Shown here one piece after another: positions 1 to 4,877 of a stretch of DNA of 5,008 bases. This stretch comes from an uncultured Methanobrevibacter sp. (GTDB taxonomy: Archaea > Methanobacteriota > Methanobacteria > Methanobacteriales > Methanobacteriaceae): the NCBI RefSeq assembly GCF_937906425.1, contig NZ_CALCYR010000157.1, positions 1 to 5,008 on the forward strand. The letters run 5' to 3'. Each line of letters begins with the position of its first letter. Positions within the stretch are counted from its first letter, which is position 1. Both the position numbers and the translations under genes were made by a program. The notes below the pieces were generated by a model. It was not told the DNA's origin and did no database searches. It saw only the letters and a program-made list of their open reading frames with translations.

Positions 1-12
1 GGCGAACACCCT

Positions 13-38
13 AAAAAAATAAAAAAAATAAAAATAAT
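13..38 (-). terminator. T-rich tract, possible archaeal terminator
   Basis: On the minus strand this stretch is almost pure T (runs of 5, 8 and 7 T broken by single A), starting right after the stop codon of the degraded minus-strand frame at 39-131. Archaeal transcription commonly ends at such oligo-T tracts. It is flanked by a 7-base inverted repeat, CCCTAAA (9-15) and TTTAGGG (38-44). The function is inferred from composition and position only. Confidence 0.35.
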
Positions 39-289
39 TTAGGGGCCTGACGATTTGTTCTCGGATAATTGTTGTATGGCTGTTTTTGAGTAAAATCCTT
101 GTGATACTATCAGCGCTCCTAAAATATTCATTTCAGTTCAGACTTATTTTCCCTCGCTTTTCTAGCACAATACAGATATTCCCCAATTTCTCTTAAACTT
201 TTACCCCATTTAGGACATTAACCCAAGTCAATCGCTAATATTAACATTCCCAAAAACTTAATTAAATCGATATTCTTATAATTTGCCAT
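39..289 (-). pseudogene. possible decayed small coding region, unidentified
   Basis: Two minus-strand frames run head to tail here. The first starts at ATG 289-287 and reads 23 codons, hits TAA at 218-220, continues in frame for 29 codons (including C-P-K-W-G, which looks like a damaged zinc knuckle, and later G-E-Y-L-Y-C), and stops at 128-130. The second starts at ATG 131-129, overlapping that stop as ATGA, and encodes 30 residues beginning M-N-I-L-G-A-L-I-V and ending at 39-41. The base composition is less AT-rich than 300-580, and a T-rich tract follows directly. No ribosome binding site is visible before 289. One stop and one frame change would be enough to break a single older gene of about 83 codons, but chance open frames cannot be excluded. 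I do not recognise the product. Confidence 0.3.
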
Positions 290-496
290 AACACATTAAA
301 AAAGTAATTAATTAAAATTTTATAATGCTAATATTTAAAGATTTATAGAGCATTGGGAAATTAAGGAAAGTAAAATCGATGTTCATACTTTGCAGCACAT
401 AATAAAATATTAAAAATTCATTTTTGACTTTAAAATTATTTAAATTAAAAAATAAGTTCTGAAATAGATTATTTTAGCTGAAAAAAAAATCGATAT
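264..496. repeat. three spaced AAATCGAT motifs in gene-free leader
   Basis: The palindrome ATCGAT occurs at 266-271, 375-380 and 489-494, each preceded by AA and followed by A or G then T. Spacing is 109 and 114 bases. I did not see it elsewhere in the window. The rest of 290-488 is AT-rich with no convincing gene. It includes a weak inverted repeat, AATGCT (324-329) with AGCATT (349-354), around a 19-base loop. Function is unknown; a protein-binding site or chance are both possible. Confidence 0.4.
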
Positions 497-507
497 ATAT
501 ATATATA
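489..507 (+). promoter_or_regulatory. TATA-box region for the zinc-ribbon gene at 581
   Basis: An (AT)7-type run at 493-507 follows a purine-rich stretch of A residues (481-489) that could serve as the BRE. Archaeal start sites usually lie about 25-30 bases downstream of the TATA centre, which predicts a start near 525-532 and a leader of roughly 50 bases. The element is long and uniform, so the exact TATA register cannot be fixed. Confidence 0.5.
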
Positions 508-529
508 GAATTTTAAAACTATTAATGGA

Positions 530-543
530 ACGGATTCATCCGT
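530..543. promoter_or_regulatory. 14-base dyad at predicted start site, operator candidate
   Basis: ACGGAT (530-535), two bases, then ATCCGT (538-543) form a perfect 6-base inverted repeat. It stands out as GC-containing in an AT-only context and overlaps the predicted transcription start of the gene at 581, a common place for archaeal repressors to bind. As RNA it would be a tight hairpin in the leader. No T-run follows on the plus strand, so it is not a terminator for that strand. Confidence 0.35.
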
Positions 544-567
544 CAAAAAAAAATATAATATATGTTT

Positions 568-574
568 AGGAGGT
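568..574 (+). promoter_or_regulatory. ribosome binding site fixing a TTG start
   Basis: AGGAGGT, a near-complete match to the anti-Shine-Dalgarno sequence, lies 7 bases before TTG at 581. The first in-frame ATG is 18 codons later with no comparable site, so TTG is the likely start. Confidence 0.8.
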
Positions 575-580
575 TTTATT

Positions 581-997
581 TTGGGATCTGCCATTAATAT
601 AAATGTGAAAGATGAAAATGAATTCAACCAGCAAATGCAAATGTATCTTGCTCAAGGATATAAAATTAAAAGCAATTTCAATGGAACTGCAATATTAGGT
701 AAAAAATCTTACAGCCTTGGATTATTGATTATTTTAATTATCTTTCTTTTCCCAATTGCAATAATTTATTATTTAGTTGCTTCCGATGACGTGGTTACAA
801 TTATTTTATCAAACGGGCAATCAACAACTACTTCCAGTAGCAACAGTAATGCAGAAAAAGTCGTTTCATATTGTACAAATTGCGGTCAGGGATTATTTAA
901 AGATTCTAAATTTTGTCCAGAATGTGGGGCAACCATAAAAGAAGAAGATATGAAAAAAACTCCCCAACTTGAATATTCCAAAGTAGGGGACAATTAA
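581..997 (+). CDS. membrane-anchored zinc-ribbon protein, hypothetical
   Basis: This 138-residue protein has three visible parts. Residues 1-45 are a soluble polar segment with a repeated Q/M stretch and the G-Y-K-I-K and G-T-A-I-L-G pieces. Residues about 46-66 form one strongly hydrophobic membrane segment. After the short strand-like stretch 70-80 and a Ser/Thr/Asn linker (81-90), a C-terminal zinc ribbon has Cys98-x2-Cys101 and Cys112-x2-Cys115. There is no signal-peptide cleavage pattern, so the single helix is probably an anchor; topology is unresolved. Such zinc-ribbon/one-helix proteins are frequent in Methanobrevibacter-type genomes, and their role is unknown. The TTG start is chosen from the AGGAGGT site. 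The next gene, 84 bases downstream, is another zinc-ribbon membrane protein, so the two may be co-transcribed. Coding is supported by length, RBS and the intact ribbon; the biochemical function is not known. Confidence 0.85.
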   Translation: MGSAININVKDENEFNQQMQMYLAQGYKIKSNFNGTAILGKKSYSLGLLIILIIFLFPIAIIYYLVASDDVVTIILSNGQSTTTSSSNSNAEKVVSYCTNCGQGLFKDSKFCPECGATIKEEDMKKTPQLEYSKVGDN

Positions 998-998
998 A

Positions 999-1082
999 TT
1001 GAATATCATGAATTGTGGGGCCTTAGAAAAAAATTATAAAGATGAAATTATAGAACAGAAACTTTATATGAGAGGGATATGA
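999..1082 (+). CDS. possible 27-codon ORF coupled to the next gene
   Basis: A TTG at 999 (or ATG at 1008) opens a frame of 27 (or 24) codons ending at TGA 1080-1082. That stop overlaps the first ATG of the next gene as ATGA, and the second ATG by one base. A GGGG at 986-989 lies 9 bases before the TTG. The peptide begins L-N-I-M-N-C-G-A-L and has only one cysteine. It could allow translational coupling, be a relic of a zinc-ribbon tail, or be chance. Nothing confirms that it is translated. Confidence 0.2.
   Translation: MNIMNCGALEKNYKDEIIEQKLYMRGI
1072..1076 (+). promoter_or_regulatory. ribosome binding site choosing the second of two ATGs
   Basis: GAGGG ends 2 bases before the ATG at 1079 but 5 bases before the ATG at 1082. 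The latter spacing is more usual, so 1082 is preferred. The two choices differ by one methionine. Confidence 0.55.
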
Positions 1083-1549
1083 TGTCTAAATTTTGTGATA
1101 AATGCGGCAATGAAATAATAGATGAAAATATAAAATTTTGTGATAAATGCGGCGCAAAAGTTCAAACAATCCATAATAAAAATAATTCTGAAATATTTGG
1201 AGGAGTTGCCTGCAAAAACTGTGGTACAATCAATCCTATTGGACAAGAATTTTGTTCAAATTGTGGAAGAAGGGGGGTTGAAGATAATAAAACTGCAGTT
1301 ATTTTGGGGTATGTTTTCCTTTATTTAACAAATATTCTAAGTTTTATTACAGGTATTTACCTAGTGACAAGAGAGAATAGTGAATCTAAAACTCAAGGAA
1401 TATTACTCATTGCATTTTCATTCTTGAATGCTATTATAGGTTTGATATTTGGCAGCTCTTCACTAGATATAGGAGTATTTTCACTATTAATAGCAACTAT
1501 TATAGAAACAGTTATCGGATATGGCATTTGGTCTGGAAAAATCAGATAG
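1082..1549 (+). CDS. double zinc-ribbon, three-helix membrane protein
   Basis: The protein is 155 residues long from the ATG at 1082 (156 if ATG 1079 is used; numbering here follows 156). The N-terminal third carries two zinc ribbons: Cys6/Cys9 with Cys21/Cys24, and Cys45/Cys48 with Cys59/Cys62. A polar linker of about 20 residues separates the two ribbons. Three hydrophobic stretches follow, at about 73-95, 105-124 and 130-152, joined by short loops; the first loop is charged (R-E-N-S-E-S-K). The ribbons most likely sit in the cytoplasm on a small helical membrane domain. No catalytic motif is visible, so a scaffold, sensor or protein-binding role is possible but unproven. It follows the gene at 581 on the same strand. 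A TATA-like AAATTATAAAG near 1030-1040 could give it its own promoter as well. It ends in a convergent terminator region facing the gene at 1632. Confidence 0.85.
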   Translation: MSKFCDKCGNEIIDENIKFCDKCGAKVQTIHNKNNSEIFGGVACKNCGTINPIGQEFCSNCGRRGVEDNKTAVILGYVFLYLTNILSFITGIYLVTRENSESKTQGILLIAFSFLNAIIGLIFGSSSLDIGVFSLLIATIIETVIGYGIWSGKIR

Positions 1550-1558
1550 TTATTGAAT

Positions 1559-1625
1559 AAAAAATATTTTATTAACTTAAATAGATCAATAGGAGAAAAT
1601 GGAATAATCCATTCTCCTAAAAAAA
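1559..1625. terminator. convergent gene-end region with hairpin and T-tracts
   Basis: The 82 bases between two converging genes hold an 11-pair hairpin: left arm 1591-1603, loop ATAA (1604-1607), right arm 1608-1618, with two extra A bases bulged in the left arm. Read on the minus strand, seven T (1625-1619) directly follow the end of the gene at 1632 and precede the hairpin, and six more T lie at 1564-1559. On the plus strand the hairpin is followed by A, and the T-rich piece ATTTTATT (1564-1571) comes before it. Termination of the minus transcript is better supported than that of the plus transcript. Confidence 0.55.
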
Positions 1626-1631
1626 GTTTAT

Positions 1632-2174
1632 TTAAATGAAATCCCATTTTGGTCTGGCTTCTATGCCCATTTTCTCATACATTCTTCGAGTTTTAGGATT
1701 GGATTCAATAGCCAGATACTTATCCATATCATCGCCGTGCTGTGGAATGATTTCTTTTTCCATCCAGTACTTCTTGAGTTCAGGAGGCTCTTTGCCGAAA
1801 TTCCAAAATGACTCGTCAGGCACGAATCCAGTCTTTTCCTTTAAATCATTCAAGATTTTGTCTGAACGCTTGTCTGGACTTGCTGTAATTAAAATCACAT
1901 AATTGTCCTTGATAAGATCAATCAAATCCATTTCATATTTCTGTGATGCTATTTTCTTATCAAGAGGATAATTCCATATCTCCTTTGAATTGGCTATCAA
2001 TGTGTAGTTCAAGTCCAGAAGAATAATCCTATCCTTGTCTATAGTCAAGTTCTCTTCAGGCATTTCCATGCCTATATCAGTATTTTCTTCAGTTTCAATT
2101 AGTTTGGTTCCACAGCCTTTGCAGAAGTCGTCATCTTCCCCAATATCTGCTTCACAAACAGGACATTTTTTCAT
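1632..2174 (-). CDS. zinc-ribbon protein with degenerate HAD-like phosphatase domain
   Basis: This 180-residue protein starts with a zinc ribbon (Cys4/Cys7, Cys18/Cys21), then an acidic linker (about 26-46), then a HAD-like domain. Motif I is Asp54-Leu-Asn56-Tyr-Thr58 after a hydrophobic strand. HAD phosphatases normally have Asp at position 56, the general acid. Motif II is the strand ending I-T97-A-S99. A motif III lysine may be Lys134 or Lys135. The C-terminal stretch A-I-E157-S158-N-P then R-R-M-Y-E-K-M-G-I resembles the D-D-R/R-R-x-G region of T4 polynucleotide kinase 3'-phosphatase, with Glu-Ser in place of Asp-Asp. It may therefore be a weak phosphatase or a binding protein. ATG 2172-2174 is preceded by GGTGGTGAAATA, a good GGTGA site. 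It lies 36 bases after the nuclease gene at 2211 on the same strand, so an operon is likely. The HAD call comes from motifs alone. Confidence 0.75.
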   Translation of the reverse strand: MKKCPVCEADIGEDDDFCKGCGTKLIETEENTDIGMEMPEENLTIDKDRIILLDLNYTLIANSKEIWNYPLDKKIASQKYEMDLIDLIKDNYVILITASPDKRSDKILNDLKEKTGFVPDESFWNFGKEPPELKKYWMEKEIIPQHGDDMDKYLAIESNPKTRRMYEKMGIEARPKWDFI

Positions 2175-2210
2175 TATTTCACCACCATTCTAATAATTTA
2201 AAAACTTTTT

Positions 2211-3704
2211 TTACCTAAGTACTTCTCTAAATTTCTCCCAGAGTTTTACCATTGCCCAGGTGTCAAGCTTACAATATTCAAGCAGATTATTTCTAGTCTT
2301 TTTCTGATCCTCTGAGGATTTGCCTTTCAAGCTTAAGAATGTCTTTGATGCCTCACCACCATTATGCACTTCATCCAAGTTGCTGTAATCCAAATCAGGA
2401 TCATTTGGATATAATGCAGGCAATACATATTTGATTGAATAGGATCCCTTCATTTCCTTAGTGTAATAATTTCTATTTTTAAAAATGTCCATTATGTCTG
2501 CAATGTTTGAATTTATCCTTTCAATTTCATCACTTAAGTCCGGGAACATGATTGCAAGTTTTTTGTTGACAGCACTCTTTTCAAAAACCTGATTATAAAC
2601 TATTACACTTCCATCTTCAGCCAAATCAGAAATCATGCTTTCAGCAAAGTTTCTAATAATCTTTTCATCATCAATATCCCCTAAAAATTCCTTATGTTCT
2701 ATTGGAGCCCCTTCCTCCCTGATTATATGCAATGAATATTGGAAGGGTATCTGCTGATATGGCTTAGTCATTTGATATTCAGGTATTGGGCATTGGAATG
2801 ATTCATAATCAATGAAGTATAATGGATATTTGAGAGAGTCTAAAAAGTCCCTGATTGCTTCCCTTTCTATTTTGGCTGGTCTGTCATTTAATTCAAAATC
2901 AACCTGCTCCTTATATTTGGGAGATAATCTTTCACTTATCAAATCTTCAAATGAAACCTTTCCTGCAGCATATTTTTTAAACTTTGTACTGTTATACATG
3001 CCTCTGATGTCAAAGATGTTAGGGCTTGGAAGATTTCTTGAACAGTACTGCCAGAAATCGCATCCATATGGCTTAAAGCAATCAATGCTCAATTCCTTTG
3101 GAGGCTCATTATCCGGACCATATTTCTCCATATACTCATTGATAAATTGAATTCTGTGTCTTATTTCATCCTGTTTTAGAAGGGCAATATCACTTACATC
3201 CTCTATGACAAAGTATTCGTTAATATCCAATTCACCATCCAATACATATTCATTGTTTACATAAACAAGGAAAACCTTCTTAACGTTTAAGCCAAGATTG
3301 GACAATACATAATATTGGTATGCTGCATCATCCAGATAAATGTCCTTGATTGAGGTGGAGCTTTTAACCTCATAGATTTCAACTCCATCAAGATCGTTTT
3401 TTAGAATGTCAACACTGCAGAAATTATTATCATAGCTAAAGGAAGCCTCTGTAATAATGTTTGGCTTGTTTGGAAGCAATTGATTTGTTTTTTCAATCAT
3501 ATTGCTTAGATTAAGATCAAATTCAATGTCTTCATATTCGCCAAAAAGGCCTTTTGCAAGTTCTCCAACCTTTCTGCCGTTTTCAAAAATAGTTTCCTTA
3601 TCTTCCGGCCTTGCACATTCAGGCTTATATTTGCTTAACCAGAACATCTTTTCACATTGAACACAGTTACAATATTTTGACTTTGACAAATGTACTTTAT
3701 TCAT
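2211..3704 (-). CDS. DUF2779-type nuclease: RecB/Cas4-like plus DEDD exonuclease
   Basis: This 497-residue protein has two nuclease-like halves. The N-terminal half looks like a PD-(D/E)XK nuclease of the RecB/Cas4 kind: Glu86, Asp99 in S-V-D-I, and Glu112-Val-Lys114. Cysteines at 12, 14 and 17 plus Cys209, Cys215 and Cys221 are placed as for an iron-sulfur cluster. The C-terminal half matches the DUF2779 pattern and an RNase H-like DEDD exonuclease: Asp299-Tyr-Glu301, V-Y-N371 with Glu375, I-A-D403-I-M-D406, and Tyr477-x3-Asp481. Two-metal cleavage of DNA or RNA ends is expected from both families, but the true substrate is unknown. ATG 3702-3704 has AAGGGGA 5 bases upstream. The tandem repeat at 3720-3876 lies immediately before it, and the HAD-like gene follows 36 bases downstream. 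It is not a stand-alone Cas4 by length, and no CRISPR array or other cas gene is present. All the key residues named are intact. Confidence 0.85.
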   Translation of the reverse strand: MNKVHLSKSKYCNCVQCEKMFWLSKYKPECARPEDKETIFENGRKVGELAKGLFGEYEDIEFDLNLSNMIEKTNQLLPNKPNIITEASFSYDNNFCSVDILKNDLDGVEIYEVKSSTSIKDIYLDDAAYQYYVLSNLGLNVKKVFLVYVNNEYVLDGELDINEYFVIEDVSDIALLKQDEIRHRIQFINEYMEKYGPDNEPPKELSIDCFKPYGCDFWQYCSRNLPSPNIFDIRGMYNSTKFKKYAAGKVSFEDLISERLSPKYKEQVDFELNDRPAKIEREAIRDFLDSLKYPLYFIDYESFQCPIPEYQMTKPYQQIPFQYSLHIIREEGAPIEHKEFLGDIDDEKIIRNFAESMISDLAEDGSVIVYNQVFEKSAVNKKLAIMFPDLSDEIERINSNIADIMDIFKNRNYYTKEMKGSYSIKYVLPALYPNDPDLDYSNLDEVHNGGEASKTFLSLKGKSSEDQKKTRNNLLEYCKLDTWAMVKLWEKFREVLR

Positions 3705-3719
3705 ACAATCCCCTTAAAC

Positions 3720-3876
3720 TAGTTATAATACTAATTTTAAATTTTAATTTTAAATAGTTTTAGACAAGTAAATAAAAAAAATTTAAATTTTAAATTAGTT
3801 TTTAGAAAGCTAAATAAAAAAAAATTTAAATTTAAAATAGTTTTAGAAAGCTAATAAAAATTCTTTAATTTTTAAA
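3720..3876. repeat. degenerate tandem repeat of about 41 bases upstream of nuclease
   Basis: Four units start with TAG at 3720, 3755, 3796 and 3838 (lengths 35, 41, 42, 39); a worn fifth may begin at 3877. The shared pattern is TAGTTTTAGAAAGCTAA, an A-run, then TTTAAATTT-like sequence. Units at 3796 and 3838 carry the dyad TTAG-AAAG-CTAA (TTTAG/CTAAA in the former). The unit at 3755 has it broken, and the unit at 3720 has a different dyad, TAGT-TATAAT-ACTA. It ends 15 bases from the start codon at 3704, so it covers the leader and promoter zone. Confidence 0.6.
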
Positions 3877-4108
3877 TAGATTTTTAAATAAAATTCATAA
3901 AAATTCAATTTGAACTTTTTTTCATTAAATGAATACACATCATCATATTTAAACTAATTCATTTTTTAAATAAAACTTGACATTTATGAAAAATTAAAAA
4001 AAAATAATAAATAAATTAGAAAAAAATTGCATTAAAAAAATCTATATTTAAAGAAATAAAACAAAAATCTTAAATTTAAAAAGATTTCAAACTAAAAGAA
4101 ATAAAATT

Positions 4109-4149
4109 AAAAAAAATAAAAGAATGAATTCTTAACTGCAAGCAGTCAA
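4109..4149 (-). terminator. hairpin plus T-tract terminator of the EEP gene
   Basis: On the minus strand, TTGACTG-CTTG-CAGTTAA (4149-4132) forms a stem of seven pairs including one G-U, closed by a CUUG tetraloop on a G-C pair, a known stable loop class. It starts 7 bases after the stop codon at 4157-4159. Ten bases later come TTTT-A-TTTTTTTT (4121-4109). The T-tract fits archaeal termination; the hairpin may protect the 3' end. Confidence 0.6.
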
Positions 4150-4156
4150 AATCCTC

Positions 4157-4852
4157 CTAAAATTTGCTTTCGTCTATTGTAAAGACCAAAGGCAAATGGT
4201 CACTTAATTTAATCCATTTAACATTGTCAATTATATCAAATTCATCAACAATGCCTGGAGCTGAAAATACATGATCCAAATGGAAACGGTAGTTTAACTT
4301 CTTTGTTTGGAAGAAAGTTGCATTTAATTCCTTTCCCCATTCTTCATCCTTATTTTTGTCATGATAAGCGTCTACAAGATCATCTTCTTCAAGAATATTA
4401 ACAAAACTTTCAAAGTTTTTATTTTTAGGATGATGGTAATCTAACTTAAAATCACTGTTGAAATCACCGCACATAATCAGATTTTCATCAAACAATTCCT
4501 TATTTGCATTATAATAATCATGCAAGATTTCTACATATGGTTCCATTGCCCATACTCCCAAAAGCTTGAATTTGTCATCAACAAGAACTGGAATAAAATA
4601 TTTTAAATCTTCACAAGAGTATTTCTCAAGTTTTTCCAGTTTAATGCCATCCTTAGCAAAAATTCCAAGCCCTTTGTTCTTGTTTTCTCCAATCCATACA
4701 TAGTTAGTTGCAAACTCATTATACTTTTTGGATTTTGATTTTGCAGGATTTTCACATTCGCATATAACATAAATGTCTGCATCAAATTCTTCTGAAACAT
4801 CAACACATTTGTCCCTAAATCTCATGCTAGCATTCCAAGATACAATCTTCAT
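4157..4852 (-). CDS. endonuclease/exonuclease/phosphatase (EEP) family protein
   Basis: This 231-residue protein spans a complete, compact EEP (DNase I/exonuclease III-like) domain. Visible motifs in order are W-N7 near the N-terminus; D-A-D-I-Y-V-I-C-E32, where Glu32 is the expected metal ligand (the usual Gln before it is Cys); K-G-L-G-I-F at 60-65; G-D130-F-N132; H191-L-D193-H194-V-F; and S-D218-H219-L-P-L close to the end. These are the expected catalytic and metal-binding positions for Mg-dependent phosphodiester or phosphoester cleavage. The substrate cannot be read from sequence: AP-site DNA, other nucleic acid, or a small phosphoester are all possible. No signal peptide or membrane helix is seen, so it is cytoplasmic. 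The ATG is preceded by AGGTGAT 3 bases away, an exact anti-Shine-Dalgarno match. It appears monocistronic, with its own terminator and a repeat-bearing promoter region. Confidence 0.9.
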   Translation of the reverse strand: MKIVSWNASMRFRDKCVDVSEEFDADIYVICECENPAKSKSKKYNEFATNYVWIGENKNKGLGIFAKDGIKLEKLEKYSCEDLKYFIPVLVDDKFKLLGVWAMEPYVEILHDYYNANKELFDENLIMCGDFNSDFKLDYHHPKNKNFESFVNILEEDDLVDAYHDKNKDEEWGKELNATFFQTKKLNYRFHLDHVFSAPGIVDEFDIIDNVKWIKLSDHLPLVFTIDESKF

Positions 4853-4877
4853 AATATCACCTAATTTTCAAAAAAGA

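Larger units (their letters stand above)
3705..4156. other. 452-base AT-rich gap between two nuclease genes
   Basis: No gene is visible on either strand. From the left it holds a degenerate array of about 41-base repeats (3720-3876); two small palindromes, TTCAA-T-TTGAA (3904-3914) and TTCATT-A-AATGAA (3921-3933), with centres 18 bases apart; a long A-rich stretch with several runs of 6-8 A (T-runs on the minus strand, about 3990-4121); and the hairpin terminator of the gene at 4157. The many minus-strand T-runs make read-through from the EEP gene into the DUF2779 gene unlikely. The promoter of the gene at 2211 must lie in the left part, but several TATA-like words compete and none can be chosen. 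Confidence 0.6.

Noticed and set aside
312..386. 24-codon minus-strand frame starting at ATG 386-384
   Set aside because: Very short, Phe/Ile-rich as expected from AT-rich DNA, and without a ribosome binding site.
530..550. Rho-independent terminator
   Set aside because: On the plus strand the dyad is followed by A, and on the minus strand the T-run precedes it; the loop is only two bases.
1064..1902. Short frames opposite or out of frame with the zinc-ribbon and HAD-like genes
   Set aside because: They overlap genes with intact zinc ribbons and good ribosome binding sites, and show only composition-driven hydrophobic or basic sequence.
2812..3150. 112-residue plus-strand open frame
   Set aside because: It lies entirely opposite the well-supported DUF2779 gene, has no ribosome binding site or recognisable motif, and is an antisense shadow.
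2211..3704. Cas4 of a CRISPR system
   Set aside because: The chain is far longer than Cas4, carries a DEDD half, and no repeat-spacer array or other cas gene is in the window.
4603..4806. 67-residue minus-strand frame
   Set aside because: Out-of-frame shadow inside the EEP gene, whose own frame carries all the catalytic motifs.
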